Assembly (NCBI RefSeq): GCF_000720135.1
Contig: NZ_JOIU01000021.1
Span: forward strand, 154,743-218,742
Reading direction: 5' to 3'
Origin: Streptomyces sp. NRRL S-1022
Lineage (GTDB): Bacteria; Actinomycetota; Actinomycetes; Streptomycetales; Streptomycetaceae
Length of the DNA: 64,000 bases
Positions 22,233 to 33,403 of this stretch are shown here, one piece after another. The translations under genes and the position numbers were made by a program. Below the pieces are notes generated by a model, which worked only from the letters and a program-made list of their open reading frames with translations, was not told where the DNA came from and ran no database searches. Positions within the stretch are counted from its first letter, which is position 1, and every line of letters starts with the position of its first letter.

Positions 22233-24848
22233 TCAGGCCGCCCCGAACGCCGCGAACGCCCAGCCCGTCGCCTGGTGGACCGCGTCGCCGGGCAGGACCG
22301 CCCGGGCGTCGCGCAGGGCCTCGGCCAGCGAGAGACCCGCGCCGAGGCCCTTGTGCAGCGACAGCATCAGCGGCACCACCGCCGCGTCGTTGACCGGAGC
22401 GCTGCTGGCCACCACCCCGGCCGTGCCCAGCGGCAGCAACGCCGTGACCAGGCCCAGGAGTTCGTCGGCGCCGACCGAGGCGAGGCGGGCGGTGTCGCAG
22501 CTGGAGAGGATGATCCGGTACGGGCTGCGGGCCAGGCGCTCGAAGTCGTGGACGATCAGCGGGCCGTCGGCCATCCGGAGGGCGGAGAACAGCGGGCTGT
22601 CGGCGCGGAACGTGCCGTGCGCCGCGAGGTGGGCGAGGCACGCGCCGTCGAGTTCCGCCAGCACCCGCGGCACCTGCGCGGCCTCGCCCTCCAGGACCGT
22701 CGCCGCGCCGTACCGGTCCGCCAGTTCGGACACCTCCGCACCGCACGTCGCCAGGCCCGGGCCGCGCACCAGCACCGGCCGGCCGTCGTCCGGCGGCGGC
22801 GCCGTCTCCCGGGCCCGCAGCCAGCTGCCGGCCGACGGCGACACGCTCAGCACCCGCTCCCGCAGCGCGGGCAGCAGCGCCCACGGCACCCGGTGCAGCG
22901 CGCCCGGCGGTACGACCACCACCGGGCCCGGACCGAGATGGGGCACCGCCCCCGCCAGCAGCAGCTCCTGGAGGCGCCGGCCGGCGGCCTCCACGAGCGG
23001 CAGCCGGGCGTCGGCCCCCGGGTGCGCGAGCCGTCGCAGCCCCGCCTGCACGTGCTCGGCCTCGGCCGCCGCCTCCGCCAGCGAACCACCCGCGAACCGC
23101 CGTACCCTGCCCTGTCCGCACAGCAGGACGTGCACCCGGCCGTCCACCACGGCCAGTTCGACCAGCCGTCCGTCGCCCAGCCGGTCCAGCAGCCGGCCCA
23201 TGTCGAGCCGGTCGCCCGCGTCGGCCGCCGCCCCGCCCATGTGCCGGGTGCGTGAGCGGATCTCCCGTTCCAGGCGCCGCTGTTCGCGGTCCAGCGCCGG
23301 CACCGGGCGGCCCGCCATCCGGGCGGCCTCCGCGCGGGCGGCGATCTCCCGGTAGGCGGTCAGCCCGCTCAGCAGCGCCGGATCGTCGGGCGGCCGGGCC
23401 GGCGGCGTGGACAGCACGGTCGCCCGCCACCGCTCGCTCCACCCCAGCAGCCGGCGCGGACCGCCCTGCGCGAGAGTCACCTCCTGCGCCAGTGCCGCGA
23501 GTTCGGCACCCTGCGCGGTCGCGTGGGCACGCAGCTCCGAGGCGCCCAGCGTCATCCGGTGGTCGTCCAGCACGTCCAGACCGCGCCGGCACGCCTCCAG
23601 CACCCCGCGCCGGGAACCGGCCGCCCGCGCCCGCAGCGCCTGCGCCACCCAGCCCGTCATCCGGGCCGTGGGCGGCCCGCCGTGCCGGCTGCGCGCGGCC
23701 ACCGCCAGGTGCCGTTCCGCGTCCGCCGTCCAGCCCAGCGCCAGCGCGATCCGGCCCGCCAGCAGCGACGCCTCCGGGGCCGCGGGCGAACCGAAGGAGG
23801 CCAGCCGCCCGGCGACCGCCGCCGCGTCCCCGACCATCCGCCCCGACCGCCGCCCGGCCGCCACCCGCGCCTCCAGCAGCACCAGCCGGGCGTGCGTCTC
23901 CCACCAGGACCGGCGCTGCGCCGCGAACAGGCGTACCGCGACGGCGGCGCGGGCTATCGCGGTGTGCGCGTCCCCCGCCGACCGGGCGGCCCACGAGGCG
24001 GCGAGCAGCAGCTCGGCCTTGCGGGTGGACTGGCCGCCGATCCGGTCCAGCAGCGCGATCGCCGCGTCCGCCTCGGCCAGCGCCTCCGGGGCGAGCCCGG
24101 CCGCCATCAGCACCTCGCAGCGCCGGATCGACAGGTTGTACGTGGGCGTGCCCAGCTTGGCGTAGCGCTCCTCGGCCTCGTCCAGCAGCCGCAGCGCCGC
24201 CGGGATGTCCCCGGACCGGAACGCGGCCAGTCCCCGGCTCTCCACCGCGTCCGCCTTGTCGTGCTCCTGGCCGGTGGTCTCCCACAGCCGTTCCGCCGCC
24301 GTGAAGTCCGCGACGGCCCGGTCCACCGCGCCCAGCGCCAGATGCACGGTGGCCCGCAGGGTCAGCGCCCGCGCCGTCCAGATGTCGTCGGCGGCCTGCC
24401 GCAGGACCGGCAGGGCCCGCCGGACGTCCTCCAGGGCCTCCCGGTGCCGCCCCAGCACCCACCACACGTAGGCCCGCCGGTACAGCACCCGGGCCCGGGT
24501 GTGGCCGCTGCCCCGGGCGACCCCCCGCTCGAAGGAGGCGAGCCCCTGCCGCGTGCGCCCCGCGTGCACCAGTGCGACCCCCAGCGTCGCCAGCACATCG
24601 GCCTCCCGGTCCGCCGACTCGGCGCGCGCGGCCAGGTCCCGGGCCCGCCGCAGGTGCCGCAGCGCGATCCGTAGGTCGCCGAAGTCCCGCTGCCAGATGC
24701 CGAGGACCTGGTGGGCGACGCTGGCGTGGAGCGGCGACGGGGCGGCGCGCAGCACGTGTTCGGCGCGTGCCCGGGCCTCGCCGGGATCGGCGAACACCAT
24801 GGGCAGCAGTTCGAGCACCGACTCGCTTCCCGCTGTCACGTCTCGCAT
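22233..24848 (-). CDS. TPR-CHAT caspase-like protease
   Basis: An 871-residue protein. About 450 N-terminal residues form tetratricopeptide-like helical repeats rich in A-x-x-x-A and L-A-x-x-G patterns. The C-terminal CHAT domain carries the cysteine-protease dyad: His744 in HLAAHGTF and Cys784 in IILSSCDTA, about 40 residues apart. After the Cys come GLVTALLPLGTAGVVASSAPVND and the usual terminal helix. There is no signal peptide or membrane helix, so it is cytoplasmic. CHAT proteases are typically switched on by TPR-bound partners and cut a specific protein. It is divergently paired with a subtilase-sigma-factor operon over a 76-bp intergenic region containing an inverted repeat. Confidence 0.88.
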   Translation of the reverse strand: MRDVTAGSESVLELLPMVFADPGEARARAEHVLRAAPSPLHASVAHQVLGIWQRDFGDLRIALRHLRRARDLAARAESADREADVLATLGVALVHAGRTRQGLASFERGVARGSGHTRARVLYRRAYVWWVLGRHREALEDVRRALPVLRQAADDIWTARALTLRATVHLALGAVDRAVADFTAAERLWETTGQEHDKADAVESRGLAAFRSGDIPAALRLLDEAEERYAKLGTPTYNLSIRRCEVLMAAGLAPEALAEADAAIALLDRIGGQSTRKAELLLAASWAARSAGDAHTAIARAAVAVRLFAAQRRSWWETHARLVLLEARVAAGRRSGRMVGDAAAVAGRLASFGSPAAPEASLLAGRIALALGWTADAERHLAVAARSRHGGPPTARMTGWVAQALRARAAGSRRGVLEACRRGLDVLDDHRMTLGASELRAHATAQGAELAALAQEVTLAQGGPRRLLGWSERWRATVLSTPPARPPDDPALLSGLTAYREIAARAEAARMAGRPVPALDREQRRLEREIRSRTRHMGGAAADAGDRLDMGRLLDRLGDGRLVELAVVDGRVHVLLCGQGRVRRFAGGSLAEAAAEAEHVQAGLRRLAHPGADARLPLVEAAGRRLQELLLAGAVPHLGPGPVVVVPPGALHRVPWALLPALRERVLSVSPSAGSWLRARETAPPPDDGRPVLVRGPGLATCGAEVSELADRYGAATVLEGEAAQVPRVLAELDGACLAHLAAHGTFRADSPLFSALRMADGPLIVHDFERLARSPYRIILSSCDTARLASVGADELLGLVTALLPLGTAGVVASSAPVNDAAVVPLMLSLHKGLGAGLSLAEALRDARAVLPGDAVHQATGWAFAAFGAA

Positions 24849-24867
24849 GGTAGTGGCCTGCTGTATC

Positions 24868-24906
24868 AGACGGTGACCCCACGACTCTCACTGTCGGACA
24901 CCGTCT
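24868..24906. promoter_or_regulatory. inverted repeat in the CHAT/subtilase divergent promoter
   Basis: AGACGGTG at 24868-24875 is the exact reverse complement of CACCGTCT at 24899-24906, with a 23-bp spacer, centred in the 76-bp region between the two starts. It could be a shared operator or overlapping promoters for the neighbouring sigma factor. Confidence 0.45.
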
Positions 24907-24924
24907 TGAGGGGGAGGACACCAC

Positions 24925-26349
24925 ATGGCACCACACCGCTTCCACGAGCAGTTCGAGCACATCCGGCGCTCGCTGCCGGACGTACCCCTGACCATGGGGC
25001 CGGACGACTCGGCCGGGATGCTGTACGAGAAGGGCGCCGTCCTGGTCCGGGACGGCGAGGAGGCCCGGTTCGTCGAGGACGCCGTGCGCGCCCACTTCAC
25101 CCGGACCCCGGGGCTCGTCCCCGACCCCGTGCGCCGTGTCGGCCCGCGGGCCGGCCGCACCGGCGTCACCCGGATCCGGGTCGGCGACCCGGACGGGGGC
25201 GAGGACACCGTGCCGCACGCGCTGCGCGCGGTGCGGGAGGCCGAGGACCGCCAGGGCCGCCGGCTGGCCGGCCGCAACCACGTGGTGCACATCGCGGTCA
25301 ACGCCTGCCCCGGCGACGAGCCGGTGCCCGTCCCGCGCACCGAGCCCGCAAACCCCGCCGCGGCCGAGGAGAGTTACGACCCGGCCACCGCGGTCGGCGT
25401 CCTCGTGGTCGACACCGGTCTGATGCACGACCACCGCTCCTACCCGCTGCTCGCCCACACCACGGGCGACGCCCAGCTGACCGAGACCGACGGCGACGGC
25501 GTGCTCCACCAGTACGTCGGCCACGGCACGTTCATCGCCGGGATCCTCGCGGCCGTCGCGCCCAACACCGACATCACCGTGCGCGGCACCCTCAACGACG
25601 CCGGCGCCGTGCTGGAGTCCGAGTTCGGCGCGCTGCTCTTCGAGGCCGTCGACCGGGACGGCTGGCCCGACATCATCAGCCTCTCCGCGGGCACCCCGAG
25701 CGCCGACACCGACGGACTGATCGGTCTGGACGCGTTCATGCGGGAACTGCGCGACCGGCGCACGCTGCTGGTGGCCGCCGCCGGCAACAACGGCAGCGAC
25801 ACCCCGTTCTGGCCCGCCGCCTACGCCGCCCTGCCCGAGTACGCCGACTGCGTGCTGTCGGTCGGTGCCCTGCGCGGGGACGGCGAGTCCGGGGCCTGCT
25901 TCACCAACCACGGGCCGTGGGTGCGCGTCCACGTCCCCGGCGAGCGCCTCACCAGCGCCCTCACCGGCTTCACCACGCCCGTGCCGTACGTCTACCAGCA
26001 CTCCACCTTCGACGCCTGCCGGTTCGGCGCCGACTACCCGTGCACCTGCCGGTACCCGCGCCACACCGGTGTGCTGAGCGAGGGCCGGGAGAGCACCGGC
26101 GGCAAGCCGGACCAGGTGATGTTCGACGGTCTCGCGCAGTGGAGCGGGACCTCCTTCGCCGCCCCGGTGGCCGCGGGACTCGTCGCCGCCCGGATGTCGG
26201 CGTACCGGGAGCGCGACCCGCGGGCGGCCGGCGCGGCGCTGCTGGCAACCGCCACCGAGCGGGCGGAGGTGCGCGGGGCGCAGGTGCCGGCGCTCCGGCC
26301 GCCCACCTGGCGCCCCGTCCCGGGCGCGGCCTGGGCCGTGCCCGCATGA
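24925..26349 (+). CDS. intracellular S8 (subtilisin-like) serine peptidase
   Basis: A 474-residue subtilase with the full triad: Asp163 (VLVVDTGL), His200 (GHGTFIAG) and Ser410 (SGTSFAAP), plus oxyanion Asn288 (AAAGNNG). There is no signal peptide and no typical I9 propeptide. The 155-residue N-terminal region instead contains an acidic, helical section unique to this family. A cysteine-rich insertion (three Cys between residues 365 and 375) precedes the catalytic serine. A cytoplasmic subtilase beside a CHAT protease and a sigma factor suggests regulated proteolysis rather than nutrition. ATG at 24925 follows GGGGGAGG. Confidence 0.88.
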   Translation: MAPHRFHEQFEHIRRSLPDVPLTMGPDDSAGMLYEKGAVLVRDGEEARFVEDAVRAHFTRTPGLVPDPVRRVGPRAGRTGVTRIRVGDPDGGEDTVPHALRAVREAEDRQGRRLAGRNHVVHIAVNACPGDEPVPVPRTEPANPAAAEESYDPATAVGVLVVDTGLMHDHRSYPLLAHTTGDAQLTETDGDGVLHQYVGHGTFIAGILAAVAPNTDITVRGTLNDAGAVLESEFGALLFEAVDRDGWPDIISLSAGTPSADTDGLIGLDAFMRELRDRRTLLVAAAGNNGSDTPFWPAAYAALPEYADCVLSVGALRGDGESGACFTNHGPWVRVHVPGERLTSALTGFTTPVPYVYQHSTFDACRFGADYPCTCRYPRHTGVLSEGRESTGGKPDQVMFDGLAQWSGTSFAAPVAAGLVAARMSAYRERDPRAAGAALLATATERAEVRGAQVPALRPPTWRPVPGAAWAVPA

Positions 26350-26408
26350 GGTCCGGAACGCTCCACTCCGCGGCGTACGATGACAGGCCGTACACAAGGG
26401 GTGGGGCC

Positions 26409-26984
26409 GTGGACCGAGCAGAGGTCGGCGTGTTGGTCCAGTCCGCCGTCGACGGGGACGCCGCGGCCTGGAAGGCGCTGGTGGAAGGGATGAGTCCGCT
26501 GGTGTGGTCGGTGGTGCGCGCGCACCGGCTGTCGGACGCCGACGGACACGAGGTCTTCCAGACCACGTGGTTCCGCTTCGCCCAGTACCTGGGCCGCATA
26601 CGGGAACCCGACAAGGCCGGTGCCTGGCTGGCCAGTACGGCCCGGCACGAGTGCCTGAAGGTGCTCAAGGGGCTGGCGCGGCTGACCCTGACCGACGATC
26701 CGCGGGTGCTGGACCGGGCCAGCGAGGAACGGACGCCGGAGGAGACGCTGATCGACTCGGAGGACGCGGCGGACCGGGCCGAGCGGGTCCGCCGGCTGTG
26801 GCAGGAGCTGGACGGACTGGGCGAGCGCTGCCGGCAGCTGCTGCGCGTGCTGGTGGCCTCGCCGCCGCCCAGCTACGGGGAGATCTCGGCCGCGCTCGGT
26901 ATCGCGGTCGGCAGCATCGGTCCGCTGCGCCAGCGCTGTCTGCGCCGGCTGCGGACCCGGATGAACGCACGGGGTGCGGCGTGA
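26409..26984 (+). CDS. ECF-like sigma-70 family RNA polymerase sigma factor
   Basis: A 191-residue sigma factor. The region-2-like block (VGVLVQSAVDGDAAAWKALVEGMSPLVWSVVRAHRL...VFQTTWFRFAQYLGRI) and region-4-like block (LLRVLVASPPPSYGEISAALGIAVGSIGPLRQRCLRRLRTRM) are both present. The sequence KAGAWLASTARHECLKVLK lies between them. GTG at 26409 fits the family N-terminus. The stop overlaps the next start (GTGA at 26981-26984). Its targets may include its own operon or the CHAT gene, but no -35/-10 pair could be assigned. Confidence 0.88.
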   Translation: MDRAEVGVLVQSAVDGDAAAWKALVEGMSPLVWSVVRAHRLSDADGHEVFQTTWFRFAQYLGRIREPDKAGAWLASTARHECLKVLKGLARLTLTDDPRVLDRASEERTPEETLIDSEDAADRAERVRRLWQELDGLGERCRQLLRVLVASPPPSYGEISAALGIAVGSIGPLRQRCLRRLRTRMNARGAA

Positions 26985-27454
26985 ACGGCGACGACGGCAG
27001 GCCCGGAGGGCCGGAGGAGTTCGCGGACGGGCTGCTGGAGGAGGAGCTGCGCCAGGCGGCCGCCGTGCTGGACCCGGTCCCGGCCGAGCTGGTGCAGGCG
27101 GCCCTGGACGCGTTCGCGCTGCACGACCTGGACGCCCGGCTGGCCGAGCTGTCCTTCGACTCGCTCGTGGACGCGCTGCCGGTCAGGGGCGTCACGGGCG
27201 CGCCGCGGATGCTGACGTTCCGCGCGGGCGAGGTGACCGTCGACGTGGAGGTCACCGAGGACGGCCTGATCGGTCAGGTGCTGCCGCCGCAGCCGGCCCG
27301 CGTCGAGATCCTCGGCGGCCCGCAGACCACCCGCGCCCCGCTCATCGCGGACCCCCTCGGCCGCTTCACCGGCACCACCCCGCCGTCCGGCCCCTTCGCC
27401 CTGCGACTGCGAACCGACGCGGAGGTGATCGTCACGGAGTGGCTGCGGGCCTGA
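26981..27454 (+). CDS. small beta-domain protein coupled to the sigma factor
   Basis: A 157-residue protein without a recognised enzyme motif. Residues about 10-65 are acidic and helical (LLEEELRQAAAVLDP... LDARLAELSFDSLVDAL). Residues about 70-157 form a beta-rich, carboxypeptidase-regulatory-like or immunoglobulin-like fold (TFRAGEVTVDVEVTEDG, FALRLRTDAEVIVTEWLRA). No membrane helix or zinc-binding HxxxC motif is present, so it is not a classical ZAS anti-sigma factor. The 4-nt overlap with the sigma gene makes it the likeliest sigma partner or protease substrate. Function is inferred from position only. Confidence 0.7.
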   Translation: MNGDDGRPGGPEEFADGLLEEELRQAAAVLDPVPAELVQAALDAFALHDLDARLAELSFDSLVDALPVRGVTGAPRMLTFRAGEVTVDVEVTEDGLIGQVLPPQPARVEILGGPQTTRAPLIADPLGRFTGTTPPSGPFALRLRTDAEVIVTEWLRA

Positions 27455-27502
27455 ACCAGTCCACGAGCGCCGTCGGCGCGGTGGCGCGGGGGTCCGGGTT
27501 CG

Positions 27503-27527
27503 GGCCGCCCGGTTCCCCCGGGGGGCC
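27503..27527. terminator. hairpin between convergent genes
   Basis: GGCCGCCCGG (27503-27512) and CCGGGGGGCC (27518-27527) pair with one mismatch around a 5-base loop, midway between the sigma operon and the convergent amidohydrolase gene. Confidence 0.5.
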
Positions 27528-27597
27528 GGATCGCGGTGGCGAGCGTCTCCGGCCTGCGCCCGCCGGCCGGCGGCCGGGCACTCGTCGGAAGCGTGGC

Positions 27598-28383
27598 TCA
27601 GGGGCCGGCCAGGTCCACGAGGGACGCCAGTGCGGTGGCGAGGCGGTTCAGGCCCGGGCCGGGCGGGCCGGAGGGTTCGGTCATGTAGGTGTCCCGGCGG
27701 ATCTCCACCATCAGGGCGCCGACGCGGGCGTCCGTGCCGTAGAAGTCCAGCGGGACGTACGTCCCGGCGAACGGGCTGTCCAGCCCCGTCCCGCCGCAGC
27801 CGGCGAACGCCGTGCGGGCGGCCGCGGTCAGCTCCGGCGGGGTGTGGAAGGGGTCCGTGCCGAGGCACACCGGCGGGCGCGGGCCGGCGCCGTGGAGTTC
27901 GTACGGCAGCGGTTCGGCCGGGTACGAGTGGACGTCGATGATCACGGCCCGCCCGGTCGCGGTGAGCCGGCCGGCCACCGCCCGGGTCATGGCTGCGGCG
28001 TACGGCCGGAAATAGCGGGCGAGCAGCGGCTCCGGGTCGGTGTCCGCGGGCCGCAGCACACCCCGGTGCGTGGTCCGCGTGTACACGGCGCCCATGCCGG
28101 CCGCCGCCATCTCCTCCCGCTCGTCCGGGAACCGCTCGGGATCCACCACCAGCCGTGACAGCCGGTTCACGAACCGCCAGGGCCGCACCCCGGCGAGCGC
28201 CGCGGCCCGCTCGGCGATCTCGGCCGTGTGCGCGTCCGTGATCCGGTCCAGCTCCCGCTGCAGTTCCCGCTCGTCCAGCACGATCCCGGCGCGCACGTCC
28301 TCGGGTATCGCCCGTGCCGAGTGCGGCACGTGCAGCAGCACGGGGGAGTCCGGGTCACCGGGCAGGAGGTCGAAGGAGGTCAC
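27598..28383 (-). CDS. N-formylglutamate amidohydrolase family protein
   Basis: A 261-residue member of the N-formylglutamate amidohydrolase (HutG-like) family. The metal-site motifs are VLLHVPHSAR near the start and VIIDVHSYP in the middle, with YMTEPSG and a conserved Glu in ALMVEIRRDTYM. The frame is open to 28446, but GTG at 28383 is preferred because it has GGAG upstream and begins just before the first beta-strand. Nothing in the surroundings points to histidine degradation, so the physiological substrate is uncertain. Confidence 0.8.
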   Translation of the reverse strand: MTSFDLLPGDPDSPVLLHVPHSARAIPEDVRAGIVLDERELQRELDRITDAHTAEIAERAAALAGVRPWRFVNRLSRLVVDPERFPDEREEMAAAGMGAVYTRTTHRGVLRPADTDPEPLLARYFRPYAAAMTRAVAGRLTATGRAVIIDVHSYPAEPLPYELHGAGPRPPVCLGTDPFHTPPELTAAARTAFAGCGGTGLDSPFAGTYVPLDFYGTDARVGALMVEIRRDTYMTEPSGPPGPGLNRLATALASLVDLAGP

Positions 28384-28466
28384 GGGCCGCTCCAGGGCGT
28401 CGTCGGTGGCATGGTGCGTGATCAAGGTGCCACACACCACTGACAACGCCCCGCGGCGGGTACGAC

Positions 28467-28501
28467 CGCGCCCCGGCCGGGCGGTTGCCGGCCGGGGCGC
28501 G
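28467..28501 (-). terminator. terminator of the isocitrate dehydrogenase gene
   Basis: A perfect 14-bp inverted repeat (28467-28480 with 28488-28501, 7-base loop) lies 20 bases beyond the isocitrate dehydrogenase stop on the minus strand. Confidence 0.8.
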
Positions 28502-28521
28502 TCACACGGGCGCCGCGGGCG

Positions 28522-31207
<2,686 letters not shown>

Positions 31208-31277
31208 GCTGCTTCGAGGGTAGTCCGTGACCGGTACGTCCGGGGGCTGCGCCGGCCGGTGCGGCGGGCGTGCCGGT

Positions 31278-32033
31278 TCACGGTCCCAGGGGCGCCCGCT
31301 CCCAGGGGCTGGGGCCGGTGCCCCGGCGCCAGGCCTCCAGGCCGTCGCCGTTCACGCAGACGATGCCGCACTGCAGCGCGTACTCCAGGGCGGGTGCCGT
31401 GAAGTCGCTCGTGGTGACCACCGCGGCGACGTCGGCCTCGTGGATGGTGAAGCAGGTCCCGCCGAAGCGCTGCATGTCCTGGGAGCCGACCTTGTTGTCG
31501 TCGCAGTACTGCTTGCACTGGATGACCAGGCGCCGCCCGTCCGGGGTGCGGGCGACGACGTCCGCCCCGAGGTCGCCGGCCCCGCCCACCACCTCCACCT
31601 CGCGGCACTCGGCGAGCTCGCACAGCTCCGCTATCGCCTGCTCGAAACCGTCGGGGTCGAGCGCGGCGAAGTCGGTCACCGGGACGGGGGCGGCGGCGGG
31701 CACGGACGCGGCGGCCCCGGCCGCCGGTGCGGCGGCGAGACTGCCGGAGGCCTTGTCGGCGGCTTCCTCCAGCGCCCGGGCGGCCCGGACCGCGTACCCG
31801 CCGGCGGACAGGCGGCGCCGCCGGGAACGGAGCCGGAGCGCGGCGGCCGTGGCGAGCAGCGCCAGGATCCCGGCCCAGACCGGGCGGCGTTCGGCCATGT
31901 CCGCCGCCGTGCGCGCCAGGAACGCGAGGACGCACAGGATGATCGCGAGCAGCACGAAGAACATCGCGGTGCTGCGCAGGTCGAAGCGCCGACGGCGCTC
32001 CGCCCCTCGGACCTGGCGCACGGGTATGGTCAT
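31278..32033 (-). CDS. membrane-anchored Mrr-like endonuclease-fold protein
   Basis: A 251-residue protein with two membrane helices (residues about 22-42 and 52-68), an Ala/Pro-rich linker (about 95-120), and a C-terminal restriction-endonuclease-like (Mrr_cat/RecB-fold) domain. The catalytic motif is intact: Glu131 in GFEQAIAELCEL, Asp158 in GADVVARTPDG and Gln172-Cys-Lys174 in LVIQCKQY. Soluble Mrr proteins cut methylated DNA; membrane-tethered versions are common in actinomycetes but not understood. There is no methylase or specificity partner nearby, so it is not a standard restriction-modification locus. Confidence 0.82.
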   Translation of the reverse strand: MTIPVRQVRGAERRRRFDLRSTAMFFVLLAIILCVLAFLARTAADMAERRPVWAGILALLATAAALRLRSRRRRLSAGGYAVRAARALEEAADKASGSLAAAPAAGAAASVPAAAPVPVTDFAALDPDGFEQAIAELCELAECREVEVVGGAGDLGADVVARTPDGRRLVIQCKQYCDDNKVGSQDMQRFGGTCFTIHEADVAAVVTTSDFTAPALEYALQCGIVCVNGDGLEAWRRGTGPSPWERAPLGP

Positions 32034-32122
32034 GCCGGCTTCCTCCTGACAGCGACGAAGATCTCCCGGCTACGGATGCCCAAGATCCCCGCCCGCTCCC
32101 AGGACGGTCCGGCCGGGGTGGC

Positions 32123-33214
32123 TCAGTCGGCCACCGCCGCCCCGCCGGTGATGTCCTCCCCGGTGCGCTGGTGCGGGATCACCGCCGGGCCCGGCTGGAG
32201 GGAGACCGTGCGGGTGGGGGCCGGGATGCGGATGCCCTCCTCGCGGTAGCGGCGGTGCAGGCGCTTGATGAACTCGTGCTTGATCCGGTACTGGTCGCTG
32301 AACTCGCCGACGCCGAGGATCACCGTGAAGCCGATCCGGGAGTCGCCGAAGGTGTGGAAGCGGATCGCGGGCTCGTGGTCGGGGACGGCGCCGGCGACGT
32401 CCGTCATGACCTGCGCGACCACCTCAGCGGTGACCCGCTCCACGTGCTCCAGGTCGGAGTCGTAGCTCACCCCGGCCTGCACCAGGACGGTCAGCTCCTG
32501 TTCGGGGCGGGTGAAGTTGGTCATGTTGGCCTTGGCCAGCTGGCCGTTGGGGATGACCACCAGGTTGTTGGAGAGCTGGCGGACCGTGGTCTGGCGCCAG
32601 TTGATGTCGACGACGTAGCCCTCCTCGCCGCTGCTCAGCCGGATGTAGTCGCCCGGCTGGACGGTCTTGGAGGCGAGGATGTGGACGCCCGCGAAGAGGT
32701 TGGCGAGGGTGTCCTGGAGGGCCAGGGCGACCGCCAGGCCGCCGACGCCCAGGGCGGTCAGCAGGGGCGCTATGGAGATGCCGAGGGTCTGCAGGACCAC
32801 CAGGAAGCCGATGGCCAGGACCAGCACCCGGGTGATGTTGACGAAGATGGTCGCCGAGCCCGCGACGCCCGACCGGGACTGGGTGACCGTACGGACCAGA
32901 CCGGCGATCACCCGGGCCGCGGAGAACGTCACCACGACGATCACCCAGACCTGGAGCGCCTGGTACACGTGGTGCTGGACGGCCTTGGTGCACGGCAGCA
33001 CGGCCGTGGCCGCCGCCGCGCCGCCCGCGATCGCCGCCCAGGGGACGACCGAGCGCAGCGCGTCCACGATGACGTCGTCACCGCTCCAGCGGGTGCGTTT
33101 GGCGTGCCCCGCGAGCCAGCGCAGCAGGGTGCGGGACATGAAGGCGAGCACCAGGCCGGCCCCCAGGGCGATGCCGGCGAGGACCAGGTCGTCCAGGGTC
33201 GGCGTGCGGTTCAC
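32123..33214 (-). CDS. MscS-family mechanosensitive channel
   Basis: A 363-residue small-conductance mechanosensitive channel. About four N-terminal membrane helices precede the pore-lining TM3 (LLTALGVGGLAVALALQDTLANLFAGVHIL). The MscS beta domain follows (VQPGDYIRLSSGEEGYVVDINWRQTTVRQLSNNLVVIPNGQLAKANMTNF) and then the alpha/beta C-terminal domain. It should release solutes upon hypo-osmotic shock. ATG at 33214 follows GGAGGTGACC. Confidence 0.9.
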   Translation of the reverse strand: MNRTPTLDDLVLAGIALGAGLVLAFMSRTLLRWLAGHAKRTRWSGDDVIVDALRSVVPWAAIAGGAAAATAVLPCTKAVQHHVYQALQVWVIVVVTFSAARVIAGLVRTVTQSRSGVAGSATIFVNITRVLVLAIGFLVVLQTLGISIAPLLTALGVGGLAVALALQDTLANLFAGVHILASKTVQPGDYIRLSSGEEGYVVDINWRQTTVRQLSNNLVVIPNGQLAKANMTNFTRPEQELTVLVQAGVSYDSDLEHVERVTAEVVAQVMTDVAGAVPDHEPAIRFHTFGDSRIGFTVILGVGEFSDQYRIKHEFIKRLHRRYREEGIRIPAPTRTVSLQPGPAVIPHQRTGEDITGGAAVAD

Positions 33215-33303
33215 CGGTCACCTCCGGGGCGCGGAACCGCTGCGGAGCACCACTTGTGAAGTCTCGTCACGTTGTCACCTGCTCGATGTCCGGAATGTGC
33301 GAT

Positions 33304-33337
33304 CGCGCCGGCCGGAGGAACTCCGGTGACCGGCGCG
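33304..33337 (-). terminator. hairpin after the amino acid permease
   Basis: CGCGCCGG-CCGGAG (33304-33317) pairs with the downstream CTCCGG...CCGGCGCG arm with a 3-base bulge. It lies about 70 bases beyond the permease stop on the minus strand. Confidence 0.5.
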
Positions 33338-33403
33338 CTCGTTCATCCTGCCGTATCCGGGACGCAGGTCCGCACCGGGACCGGCGCTGTGCGGACAGCC
33401 GGC

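Noticed and set aside
22039..26397. Minus-strand frame of about 1,450 codons spanning the CHAT and subtilase genes
   Set aside because: Gly/Arg/Ala-only composition and conflict with two genes carrying full catalytic motifs make it an antisense shadow.
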